Shown piece by piece: positions 15,494 to 23,166 of a DNA stretch of 34,531 nt. The notes below the pieces were generated by a model. That model was not told the DNA's origin. It worked only from the letters and a program-made list of their open reading frames with translations, and searched no databases. The DNA is from Bacillota bacterium. GTDB lineage: Bacteria; Bacillota; Bacilli; Alicyclobacillales; SLC66. Position 1 is the first letter of the stretch; the number at the start of each line of letters is the position of its first letter. Location: NCBI GenBank assembly GCA_021805735.1, contig JAJZEE010000034.1, positions 1 to 34,531 on the forward strand. Direction: 5' to 3'. Both the position numbers and the translations under genes were made by a program.

Positions 15494-15664
15494 TTAGGCC
15501 AGGTTGTGCCAAGGTCTATTTTTCACCATCTCGCGATAACAGTCTTCACAAAGCTGGCCTGATCCTTCGATGAAATGCATCCGCATAAAGATGGGTGTAT
15601 CCACGCGCACTCCTGTGTCTTTCGCGCACAGGGCGCACTTTTCTGTCTCTCTCTCCACGGTCAT
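15494..15664 (-). CDS. Small Cys-rich (zinc-ribbon-like) protein
   Basis: A 56-residue ORF from ATG 15664 (a GTG at 15658 is also possible) to TAA at 15494-15496, with GAGGGAGAG just upstream. It contains CALC near residue 10 and CEDC near residue 39, so two C-x2-C pairs about 26 residues apart, a zinc-ribbon arrangement. The flanks are EREKE-like and charged, and the end is YREMVKNRPWHNLA. I recognise no named family. Supporting evidence is the paired Cys motif, ribosome site, and a TATAAT at 15703-15708. It lies between pruA/rocA and the nuclease gene on the same strand. Confidence 0.65.
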   Translation of the reverse strand: MTVERETEKCALCAKDTGVRVDTPIFMRMHFIEGSGQLCEDCYREMVKNRPWHNLA

Positions 15665-15702
15665 CTCTCCCTCGTCCGCATAAAAATATGTCCGTGGGAA
15701 TG

Positions 15703-15708
15703 ATTATA
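15703..15708 (-). promoter_or_regulatory. Probable -10 element of the small Cys-rich gene
   Basis: A perfect TATAAT on the minus strand, about 40 bases before the start at 15664. The -35 is poor (TTTCCG at 17 bases), and an octamer GCGATCGC (15719-15726) falls within the spacer region. Confidence 0.45.
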
Positions 15709-15745
15709 CACCACACCAGCGATCGCGGAAAGCACTTTTCAGAAT

Positions 15746-17290
15746 TTACAGTTTCTCCGAAATGACCTTGGCTTGCGTAAACAGCAGCAGGTAATCCCGA
15801 CCGCCAGCTTTGGAGTCTGTTCCGGACATGTTGAACCCGCCAAACGGCTGGACACCGACCAACGCTCCCGTGCACTTGCGGTTAAAATACAGGTTTCCCA
15901 CGTGGAATTCGCGGCGGGCGTACTCCAGATGGTCCCGATTGTTGCTGTATACAGCCCCTGTCAGTCCGTATTCCGTAGCATTGGCGAGTGCAATCGCCTC
16001 TTCAAAACTATGCGCTCGCGTCAAAGCCAGCACGGGGCCAAAAATCTCCTCCTGTGATATGCGCGCCTCCGTTTTTACGTCGCCAAACACGGTGGGCATG
16101 ATGAAATACCCATTGCCGGGCGCCTTGTCTCCACCGCAAAGCAGTGTGCCTTCCGATCTGCCGATGGCGATATAGTCAAGAATCTTGTCGTAGGCGCTCT
16201 GGTCCACGACCGGCCCAACGTGTACGCCGTCCTCATACGCTCGACCCACCTGCAGCGCAGACGTCAATTCTGCTACCCGCGCGGCCACCTGGTCATAAAT
16301 CTCGTCGTGGATGATGGCGCGTGAGCAGGCCGAGCACTTTTGACCGCCAAATCCAAAGGCGCTGTTGACAATGGCGATCGCAGCCTCATTGATATCTATG
16401 TTATTGTCCACAACAATCGCGTCTTTGCCGCCCATTTCCGCTACAACGCGCTTGATCCAGAGTTGTCCGGGATGGACGTCAGCCGCCAGTCTGCTGATTC
16501 GCAACCCGACATCACGGGATCCCGTGAAATTGATAAAGCGTGTTTTCGGGTGCTCCACGAGGTAATCGCCAATCTCGCCGCCGCTGCCAGGCAAGAAGTT
16601 CGCCACGCCCGCAGGCAATCCGACTTCTTCGAGCAGCTCGAAGAATTTGGCGGCAATGACCGGGGTCGCGCTCGCTGGTTTCACGATGACAGTGTTGCCC
16701 GATACAATCGCAGCCGATGTCATGCCAACCAAAATAGCCAGCGGAAAGTTCCAGGGCGGTATGATGACGCCCACGCCCAGCGGTATGTACTGTAGATCGT
16801 TATCTTCTCCCGTGATTCGAACCAACGGTTGTCGATCGCTCAGACGCACCATTTCCCTGGCATAGAACTCCATAAAATCAATGGCTTCAGCGACGTCCGC
16901 ATCCGCCTCCGCCCATGTCTTGCCCGCTTCATAACACATCCAGGCGGAAAACTCGTGTTTGCGCCTGCGCATGATGGCTGCCGCCTTGAAGAAATAGCGC
17001 GCCCGCACTTCTGCGCCCGTGTGTTTCCACGTGTCAAACGCATGCAATGCTGCCTGCATCGCCAGTTCGGCCTGGTCTCGATCCGCCTTCGCGACGTAAC
17101 CGACAATCTGTGTCGACTCCGACGGGTCGCGCGATACGATTTTCCCTTCCGCAGAAACATGTTGACCTCCGATGACCAGGTCGTAATACTTGCCGAGTTG
17201 CCCCTTCACGTGGTTCAAGGCGTCTTTCATCTTCTCACGCTCGGGCCCTCCAGAAAAATCTGTCAACGCTTCATTTGCAAACTCGAACAT
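15746..17290 (-). CDS. rocA: 1-pyrroline-5-carboxylate dehydrogenase
   Basis: 514 residues, essentially the length of Bacillus RocA/PutC. NAD-dependent aldehyde dehydrogenase that converts glutamate-5-semialdehyde (from proline or arginine catabolism) to glutamate. The signature PPWNFPLAI (179-187), catalytic Glu in VVAEMGGKDA (E285), catalytic Cys in GQKCSACSR (C319) and the C-terminal GTDSKAGGRDYLLLF typical of P5C dehydrogenase are intact. The start is ATG 17290 with AAGGG nine bases upstream; an in-frame GTG at 17302 touches that site. No proline dehydrogenase or arginase gene is adjacent. Own promoter at 17387-17415. Confidence 0.93.
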   Translation of the reverse strand: MFEFANEALTDFSGGPEREKMKDALNHVKGQLGKYYDLVIGGQHVSAEGKIVSRDPSESTQIVGYVAKADRDQAELAMQAALHAFDTWKHTGAEVRARYFFKAAAIMRRRKHEFSAWMCYEAGKTWAEADADVAEAIDFMEFYAREMVRLSDRQPLVRITGEDNDLQYIPLGVGVIIPPWNFPLAILVGMTSAAIVSGNTVIVKPASATPVIAAKFFELLEEVGLPAGVANFLPGSGGEIGDYLVEHPKTRFINFTGSRDVGLRISRLAADVHPGQLWIKRVVAEMGGKDAIVVDNNIDINEAAIAIVNSAFGFGGQKCSACSRAIIHDEIYDQVAARVAELTSALQVGRAYEDGVHVGPVVDQSAYDKILDYIAIGRSEGTLLCGGDKAPGNGYFIMPTVFGDVKTEARISQEEIFGPVLALTRAHSFEEAIALANATEYGLTGAVYSNNRDHLEYARREFHVGNLYFNRKCTGALVGVQPFGGFNMSGTDSKAGGRDYLLLFTQAKVISEKL

Positions 17291-17386
17291 GACAGCGATC
17301 ACCCTTTCCCGGCACTCATGCCGACACTGTAACGCGTGCGGCGGCGCACTTCTGCAAGCTCGCCCAACCTGAGTGAACCGTCTATT

Positions 17387-17415
17387 ATTGTACCAGAGCC
17401 GAGGACGTTTGGCAC
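17387..17415 (-). promoter_or_regulatory. SigA-type promoter of the P5C dehydrogenase gene
   Basis: On the minus strand GTGCCA (17410-17415), a 17-base spacer and TACAAT (17387-17392), about 100 bases before the start codon. Confidence 0.55.
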
Positions 17416-17456
17416 GCCGCCTGGGAAAGAGTGAAACCGTCGTCTGCCGAGAAATA

Positions 17457-17490
17457 CAGGCTGATCTGACTGTCCAGTCAGATCAGCCTG
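17457..17490 (-). terminator. Rho-independent terminator of the S-layer-like gene
   Basis: A perfect 16-base inverted repeat (CAGGCTGATCTGACTG at 17457-17472 and its complement at 17475-17490) with a two-base centre lies eight bases after the stop codon. On the minus strand it is followed by TATTTCTC. The strong stem compensates for the short T-tract. Confidence 0.75.
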
Positions 17491-17497
17491 CGCTTGA

Positions 17498-20400
17498 TCA
17501 AGAGGTGACATCAACCGTTTCCGTGATTCGGGGCGCCGAAGGATTGGAGACGTCAAGAATCGTCAGTGTCGCAATCCCTGGCTGCTGTGCGGTGATTGTC
17601 GGCAATGCGTTTTGCGAACTGCCCGTGAACACGAAGGCTGAGCCATTCGCTGCGCTCCAGTTGGTGTTCCCGGTGATCGAGAGCACGTTCGGGTTGGACG
17701 TGGTGATCTCCAGTCTGTCATTAGTTTTCACGTATGAACCAAGGTAATTCTCGGGCGTTGCATAAAGGCTGCTGATCGAACTGTTTGCCGCGCCGACAAA
17801 TTGCGTCAGTGTCTGACCCACAGTCATATTGACTGATGGCCAAGGCAGAGCCGCAGTGCTGCCCGGAGCAGTTGCCAGGATCAATTGAGTAGTATAGAGA
17901 CTGGCCGGTTCCACTTGCACCGACTCCCCGGAAACGTTGGCCCCCCCAGCCACCGCTGCTTCCAGCATCCCCTCGCCAGCGGCGCCGTATGGCACCGTTA
18001 CCGTAACGAAAGCTTGCCCTTGCGGATTGGTTTCGGCGACAAAGGGGTTGGCGGAAGTCCAGGCGCTGGAACCGTTGATGCTCGCTTTGGCTACATTCTT
18101 GCCGCTAAAGTAAAAGTCAACAGGTTGACCGGCGGTGGTCAGCGGATTGCCATTGACATCTTCCAACTGAACCACGTATGTCGCAGTCTGACCGCCCTCC
18201 ACATTGGAGATTGCGCCCGACAAATCCGTCGGATTGTCAAGAGGAAACATGGCATACGCCGCTGTGCCTGTACTGAAGCTGTACTGCACATTTTGCGACA
18301 AGCCCAGAGAATCCGTGACAGTGATGGTAGGACTCGAAGACCCTGACTGAGTGCTCACCACAGCAAACTGCGCCTCACCCGTGCTGGACGAAATGGACTG
18401 CTGCAGTTCGGCCGCTGTCAATGCCGACCCCATAGGTTCCCCATTGTCAACAGCGAAGTACTCCAGCGTTCCTCCTACTGTGCCCGTGTTGTCGGAGATG
18501 GTTAACAAATCGCTGTTGCCGGGGATAACGGGGTTTCCATTGGCATCCGTAAGCCCAACTGTATACAGCGTAAAGGGCGTTGCCATGGCCAGAGTGGGCG
18601 CCTGCGCGCTGCCCAGCGCGCTCACCGTACCGGCGGAAGAAGCGACGTTCAGGGATGAAGGCGTGCCCGTCGCCACAGACTTGAGGGTCGCCTGCACTGG
18701 AGACAAACCGGGAGCGGAGGCCGCGACGGTAATCGTACCCGACTGACCCGGGATCGACCACACGGGCACCACTGTCGGAATACCGGGAATCAAATACTCG
18801 CCAAGCGTTGTCAGGGGGGAGCCATTTTGTTGAAACGACCCTGGACCACTGAGGGTAAATGTGGCGTACACAGGAGTTCCTGAACTCACGGCTGCGCCAG
18901 AAGCGTCTGTAATTGTCGCATTTATGGGCGCCTCCGTAGGCTGGTTGTTGCTGACAAGCTTCCGCGACGGGATCAGGTCAATGGTGCTGGCAGTGGGCCA
19001 CGCGTAATCGATGGTGGTAGAACCATAGTTGATGCTGGAGGTCACGGATTGAGCATTCGCCGATGTCAAATCATTGAGTGAAATCGTGTCGCTCACGTTG
19101 CCGACTGTTCCCGCCTGCACTTCAAACTGGGCGACTCCATTTGTGAATGTGACCGATGTGATGGAGGCGCCAGTGCTTGAGTCCACATACGCGCCATGCA
19201 AGAGCGGTGTCAGCGTCGCGGTGCCGTCGAAATTGGTCACAGGTTCCCCAAACGCATTGACTATGGTGGCTGTCACTGAATCAGTCTGCTGCCCATTTGC
19301 GACCAGTACGGATGCGGCAGCCGAGAGCTGCACTCCGGCAGGTTGCTGTACAGGCCAGGAATAGTCAATCGTGGCCGATCCATAGCTGATGCTTGACATC
19401 AAAGGTTGCGCGCCGCTCGGTGTCAGGTTGGAGAGCGAGATCGTATCGCTCACGTTCCCGGTTGTGCCCGCTTTCACTCCAAATCTCGCAAGACCATGTA
19501 CAAATGTGACAGAGGTAATGGGGGCGCCGGAAACGGGATCCACATATGTGCCATGCACCAGGGGTGTCAGTGCAGCGGTTCCATTGAAATTGGTCACTCG
19601 TTGTCCAAATGCGTCCACAACCGTGGCCTGAATGGGGTCAATCTGCTGTCCGTTCGCCACGACAACGGAACTGGCGGGCGTAAGCTGGATGCCTTCGGGT
19701 TGATCCGTGGCCCACGAATACTCGATCGTGGCCGACCCATAGTTGATACTCGACGTATAAGGTTGTCCGTTTATCGGCGCCAAGTCGGACAGCGAGATCG
19801 TGTCGCTCACGCCGCCAGTCGTTCCCGCTTTCACTTCGAACCGAGCCACGCCATGCACAAACGTAACGGATTCGATCGGAGCGCCAGTGGCGGCGTCCAC
19901 ATACGTGCCGTGCAGGAGCGGCATCAGAGTGGCCGTGCCATTGAAACTGGTCACTGGTTGCCCAAATACATCCACAACCGTGGCAAAAATGGTATCAGTC
20001 TGTTTGCCGTTCGCCACGACAACGGATCGCGCGGTGGAAAGTTGGACGCCGGCAGGTTGATCGACTACAGTGATGGTATAGGGGGCAGAAGGAACCCCAT
20101 CGACCCATGCCGTCACCTGATAGACGCCAGGATTCGTGACCATCAGCGATCCCGTTGACGGCAACAGGAAAGCCCCTACTGTCTTATTGACGCTGTAACT
20201 GACTGTGGCGGAAGAGGGAATGCCGACACTCTGCCCTTGCGCATCTTTGAAACTGACGATGTGGCCGCTGGCATTCCTTAGGAATACCTGTAACTGAACA
20301 ACGGTGTTTGGATCCACAGTGTGACTTCTACTGGTGACAACGGGCTTGTAGCCGGTTGGCAGTAAACTCCCCTGGCTCCACTGCAGGATATTATAAAGTA

Positions 20401-20896
20401 CAATCGCAACACTGGCGCGGTTGACAAGGTTTTTGTGGGTGAGTGTTACTCCCTGGAAAATCCCCAGATCGGTGGCGTATTGAAGAGGGGAAGCGCCTCG
20501 CGGCAACTGGATTCGGCCCGCATTCTGCATGGTCGCGACAAAGAGAGACGCGATATCCCCCAATGAGACGGGGGCATTGTTATGGAAACGTTTGCCGATC
20601 GATACATCTGCGCTATACTGCTTTGATTTGGGAGTGACATGGTTGACATGCTGTACTTCCGACATGAAGTACAGCAGAAACTGATTACGGGTTACTATGT
20701 CACCCGGACGAAAGGTTCCGTTGGCAAACCCATGCAGATACCCGTCTTCCGTCAGAGCCACAATTTGTTTCGCGCCGTAACTCCCTGCCGTAACATCGGA
20801 ATAAAGTGTGCTGGCGTACGTGTCCGCTAATGCGCTGGGAACCATGGTTCCCAGCGCGATCATGGTGGCAGCCATACTGATCCACACGCGTTTCAC
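17498..20896 (-). CDS. SLH-domain S-layer-like surface protein with three 119-residue repeats
   Basis: About 1132 residues from GTG 20896 (GGGGGA six bases upstream; an ATG six bases earlier touches that site). A signal peptide ends near SALA-DT at about residue 25. An SLH domain follows (LYSDVTAGSYGAKQIVALTEDGYLHGF...GTFRPGDIVTRNQFLLYF, about 31-78), and two weaker SLH-like segments reach to about residue 175 (DLGIFQG...NLVNRASVAIVLYNIL). These would tether the protein to pyruvylated secondary cell-wall polymer. Three invasin/filamin-like repeats of exactly 119 residues occupy about 280-636. Additional Big-like beta domains fill the C-terminal half. There is no sortase motif. Length and composition (Thr, Ser, Val, Ala rich, few Cys) fit a surface-array or adhesin protein. 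Own terminator downstream. Confidence 0.85.
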   Translation of the reverse strand: MKRVWISMAATMIALGTMVPSALADTYASTLYSDVTAGSYGAKQIVALTEDGYLHGFANGTFRPGDIVTRNQFLLYFMSEVQHVNHVTPKSKQYSADVSIGKRFHNNAPVSLGDIASLFVATMQNAGRIQLPRGASPLQYATDLGIFQGVTLTHKNLVNRASVAIVLYNILQWSQGSLLPTGYKPVVTSRSHTVDPNTVVQLQVFLRNASGHIVSFKDAQGQSVGIPSSATVSYSVNKTVGAFLLPSTGSLMVTNPGVYQVTAWVDGVPSAPYTITVVDQPAGVQLSTARSVVVANGKQTDTIFATVVDVFGQPVTSFNGTATLMPLLHGTYVDAATGAPIESVTFVHGVARFEVKAGTTGGVSDTISLSDLAPINGQPYTSSINYGSATIEYSWATDQPEGIQLTPASSVVVANGQQIDPIQATVVDAFGQRVTNFNGTAALTPLVHGTYVDPVSGAPITSVTFVHGLARFGVKAGTTGNVSDTISLSNLTPSGAQPLMSSISYGSATIDYSWPVQQPAGVQLSAAASVLVANGQQTDSVTATIVNAFGEPVTNFDGTATLTPLLHGAYVDSSTGASITSVTFTNGVAQFEVQAGTVGNVSDTISLNDLTSANAQSVTSSINYGSTTIDYAWPTASTIDLIPSRKLVSNNQPTEAPINATITDASGAAVSSGTPVYATFTLSGPGSFQQNGSPLTTLGEYLIPGIPTVVPVWSIPGQSGTITVAASAPGLSPVQATLKSVATGTPSSLNVASSAGTVSALGSAQAPTLAMATPFTLYTVGLTDANGNPVIPGNSDLLTISDNTGTVGGTLEYFAVDNGEPMGSALTAAELQQSISSSTGEAQFAVVSTQSGSSSPTITVTDSLGLSQNVQYSFSTGTAAYAMFPLDNPTDLSGAISNVEGGQTATYVVQLEDVNGNPLTTAGQPVDFYFSGKNVAKASINGSSAWTSANPFVAETNPQGQAFVTVTVPYGAAGEGMLEAAVAGGANVSGESVQVEPASLYTTQLILATAPGSTAALPWPSVNMTVGQTLTQFVGAANSSISSLYATPENYLGSYVKTNDRLEITTSNPNVLSITGNTNWSAANGSAFVFTGSSQNALPTITAQQPGIATLTILDVSNPSAPRITETVDVTS
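18989..20059 (-). repeat. Three tandem 357-bp coding repeats
   Basis: Repeat 1 covers 19703-20059, repeat 2 19346-19702 and repeat 3 18989-19345. Each encodes 119 residues beginning QPAGVQLS or QPEGIQLT and sharing VVVANGQQ, LLHGTYVD, GVSDTISL and INYGSATI segments. No indels separate the three copies. Confidence 0.9.
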
Positions 20897-20930
20897 AGTC
20901 ATTCCCCCATAGAGTTTGGTTTCTCAACGC

Positions 20931-21006
20931 CTATTCCGAAATATCGCCGCAGGCGTATATTTTTCCCGGTTGTTGGTGCTGCGAAGCAGCATGAAAGTCT
21001 ATTCCG
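20931..21006. repeat. Short unit of the structured repeat (arm only)
   Basis: The 40-base arm CCCGGTTGTTGGTGCTGCG...GTCTATTC (20965-21004) is repeated at 21120-21159 with two mismatches. The unit is bounded by CTATTCCGAAATATCG (20931) and CTATTCCGAAAAATCG (20999). It lies directly upstream of the S-layer-like gene, in its presumed promoter/leader. Confidence 0.75.
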
Positions 21007-21020
21007 AAAAATCGATTGCT

Positions 21021-21148
21021 CCTGCCAGCCGGATTCATATGCTGTGCCCCTGCTCAGACACGGCTACGCCGAACTCGCGACGGGCACAGCATATGAATCC
21101 TGACGAGCGGGTTTTTCTTCCCGGTTGTTGGTGCTGCGCAGCAGCATG
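21021..21148. repeat. Structured non-coding repeat, copy 1
   Basis: About 128 bases containing an inverted repeat: GGATTCATATGCTGTGCCC (21031-21049) pairs with 21082-21100, around a loop with its own CGGC/GCCG mini-stem. A second arm (21120-21148) has a GCTGC/GCAGC hairpin. It begins a few bases after the stop codon of the ABC permease, so it may also act as its terminator. By hand count it is about 84% identical to the copy at 25642-25768. Confidence 0.8.
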
Positions 21149-21153
21149 GAAGT

Positions 21154-22374
21154 CTATTCGTAACGTAACGCGTCAATTGTGTTCAAATTCGCCGCTTTGC
21201 GCGCGGGATAGACGCCAAAGACGATGCCCACCACCGAAGAGAAACCGACCGAGAGCAGCACGGCGGTGATTGAAACCAAATTGCCCACATGAGTCAGAAA
21301 TCCGGCCAACGCCGAGCCGCCGGCGCCGATCACCAGCCCAATGAACGCCCCCGCTAAACTAAGCGCCAGAGACTCCACCAGAAACTGTGCCATGATCACG
21401 CCGCGTTTCGCGCCGATCGCCTTGCGGATACCGATCTCCCGGGTTCGTTCCGTAACGGAAACAAGCATGATGTTCATGATCCCAATGCCGCCGACCAACA
21501 GCGAGATCGCTGCAACGCCAGACAACACTTCAGTCAATAGTTGCGTGATCGAACTCAGCGCCGTAAGCGTTGTCGCCTGGTTGAAGATCTGAAAATCACT
21601 CGCCTGAGTGGGACCCAGATGGTGAAGAAAGCGGAGTGTGGATGTGATCTCCTGTTCAGCCTGATTCATCACGGCGGGAGACTGGGCCGAGACCAGAATG
21701 GAATTGACGTACGGACTCCCTGTGAAAAGATTCATGGCCGTTGTGGCGGGAATTTCAATGTAATCATTGGGATTCTGGAAGCCCGTCGAATTCTGCGCCG
21801 CCAGAACGCCAATCACGGTAAAAGGCATCTGCTTCACTTCGATGGTCGCTCCGATGGGATTGGCACTGGTGCCAGCAAACAGAGTCTGGGCGATAGCGCT
21901 GCCGAGCACCACCACATTGGCTCCTTGAACCGTTTCCGGGGTGCTGAAGTAGCGCCCCTGCGCAAGAGACAGGTTCTTGATCTGCGCGTAATCGGCGGAT
22001 GTTCCTTGTACCGTCGCCGAATTATTGTTGGGCCCATACACCACTTGCCCATTGCTCTGCACAAGCGCAGACACCGCCGCCACATCCGGATCATTGGCGG
22101 CAATTTGTTGCACATCCGTGTACAGGAGAGTCGGTTGACTGCCCGGTCCGAAACGCACGCCTCCAACTTGCGCGGAACTCGAATTTATCGTCAGCAAATT
22201 GGTTCCGAGCGCTTCAATCTGTTTAGTCACCCCGATCGTCGCTGCCTGCCCAACTGCTGAGAGGGCAATAACGGACGCCACCCCGATGATAATGCCGAGC
22301 ATCGTGAGCACCGAACGCAACTTGTTGGCCGCGATGCTGCGCAAAGCAACGCGGATTGTGTCCCCTATGGGCAT
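21154..22374 (-). CDS. ABC transporter permease, MacB/YknZ type
   Basis: 406 residues. N-terminal helix with RSIAANKLRSVLTMLGIIIGVASVIAL, a large extracytoplasmic MacB_PCD domain (about 45-255) and three C-terminal helices including VGGIGIMNIMLVSVTERTREIGIRKAIGAKRG, the FtsX-family signature. It forms a non-canonical exporter driven by conformational change. SD GGGGAGGAG precedes the start, and the gene overlaps the ATPase gene by 10 bases. Gene order adaptor-ATPase-permease matches yknX-yknY-yknZ of Bacillus, a system for protection against the SdpC toxin; the substrate here is unknown. The stop codon coincides with the edge of the structured repeat. Confidence 0.9.
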   Translation of the reverse strand: MPIGDTIRVALRSIAANKLRSVLTMLGIIIGVASVIALSAVGQAATIGVTKQIEALGTNLLTINSSSAQVGGVRFGPGSQPTLLYTDVQQIAANDPDVAAVSALVQSNGQVVYGPNNNSATVQGTSADYAQIKNLSLAQGRYFSTPETVQGANVVVLGSAIAQTLFAGTSANPIGATIEVKQMPFTVIGVLAAQNSTGFQNPNDYIEIPATTAMNLFTGSPYVNSILVSAQSPAVMNQAEQEITSTLRFLHHLGPTQASDFQIFNQATTLTALSSITQLLTEVLSGVAAISLLVGGIGIMNIMLVSVTERTREIGIRKAIGAKRGVIMAQFLVESLALSLAGAFIGLVIGAGGSALAGFLTHVGNLVSITAVLLSVGFSSVVGIVFGVYPARKAANLNTIDALRYE

Positions 22375-23129
22375 CTGTCCTGCTCCTCCCCTCTTGCCAC
22401 CTCGTCTCCAGGACCGGACATAGACATCACCGGGCGACCTGCTGACCTCCGTCCGTCATCCGCTTCGATTTGGCCGTCTTTAAACCGAATCACGCGTTTG
22501 GCGCGGCGCCCCACATCCGGTTCGTGAGTGACAATGACAATCGTATTGCCCTGCGCATTCAATTCTTCGAACAGTTGAAGAATCTCGTCAGTCGTATGGC
22601 TGTCCAGAGCGCCCGTCGGTTCGTCCGCGAGAATCAGAGCCGGTCCATTGACAACCGCCCGCGCAATTGAGACGCGCTGTTGCTGTCCGCCCGACAACTC
22701 GTTGGGGCGATTCGCCATGCGGTTGCCCAATCCGACGCGCTCCAATGCGTGTTCGGCGCGTTGTCGCCGTTCCTTCCGGGAAATCCCGGCATACAGCAAA
22801 GGCAACTCTACATTTTCCAGCGCCGTCGCGCGTGGTAGGAGGTTGAAATTCTGAAATACGAATCCAATTTTCACGTTGCGAAATTCCGCCAGTTCGTCGT
22901 CGCTGAGCCGGGAAACATCGTGGCCATCCAACTGATAGGTTCCGCTTGTCGCCTTGTCGAGGCAGCCAATCAAATTCATCGTGGTAGATTTTCCGGACCC
23001 GGACGGTCCCATGATCGCGACAAACTCGCCATGGAAAATGTCCATCGACACCCCATTTAGCGCGCGCATCCGGTCGCCGCCAATGACATACTCGCGGACA
23101 ATGTCCTGCATCTCAATGAGTGCATTCAT
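22365..23129 (-). CDS. ABC transporter ATP-binding protein, MacB/YknY type
   Basis: 254 residues from ATG 23129, after GGAGGGGCAGGCAGG; an upstream in-frame start lies before that site. Walker [10 protein letters not shown] (41-49), Q-loop [11 protein letters not shown] (Q93), signature LSGGQQQR (145-152), Walker [12 protein letters not shown] (166-176) and the switch His in IVTHEP (H202) are all intact. It belongs to the LolD/MacB/YknY family that pairs with FtsX-like permeases. It overlaps the permease start and lies 37 bases after the adaptor stop. Confidence 0.93.
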   Translation of the reverse strand: MNALIEMQDIVREYVIGGDRMRALNGVSMDIFHGEFVAIMGPSGSGKSTTMNLIGCLDKATSGTYQLDGHDVSRLSDDELAEFRNVKIGFVFQNFNLLPRATALENVELPLLYAGISRKERRQRAEHALERVGLGNRMANRPNELSGGQQQRVSIARAVVNGPALILADEPTGALDSHTTDEILQLFEELNAQGNTIVIVTHEPDVGRRAKRVIRFKDGQIEADDGRRSAGRPVMSMSGPGDEVARGEEQDRCP

Positions 23130-23166
23130 CCTGCCTGCCCCTCCGTCTTTGCGAATCAAAGTTTGC

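Noticed and set aside
20931-21159. CRISPR-like or insertion-sequence interpretation of the repeats
   Set aside because: Units are unequal, have no regular spacers, and no transposase gene or clear target-site duplication is present.
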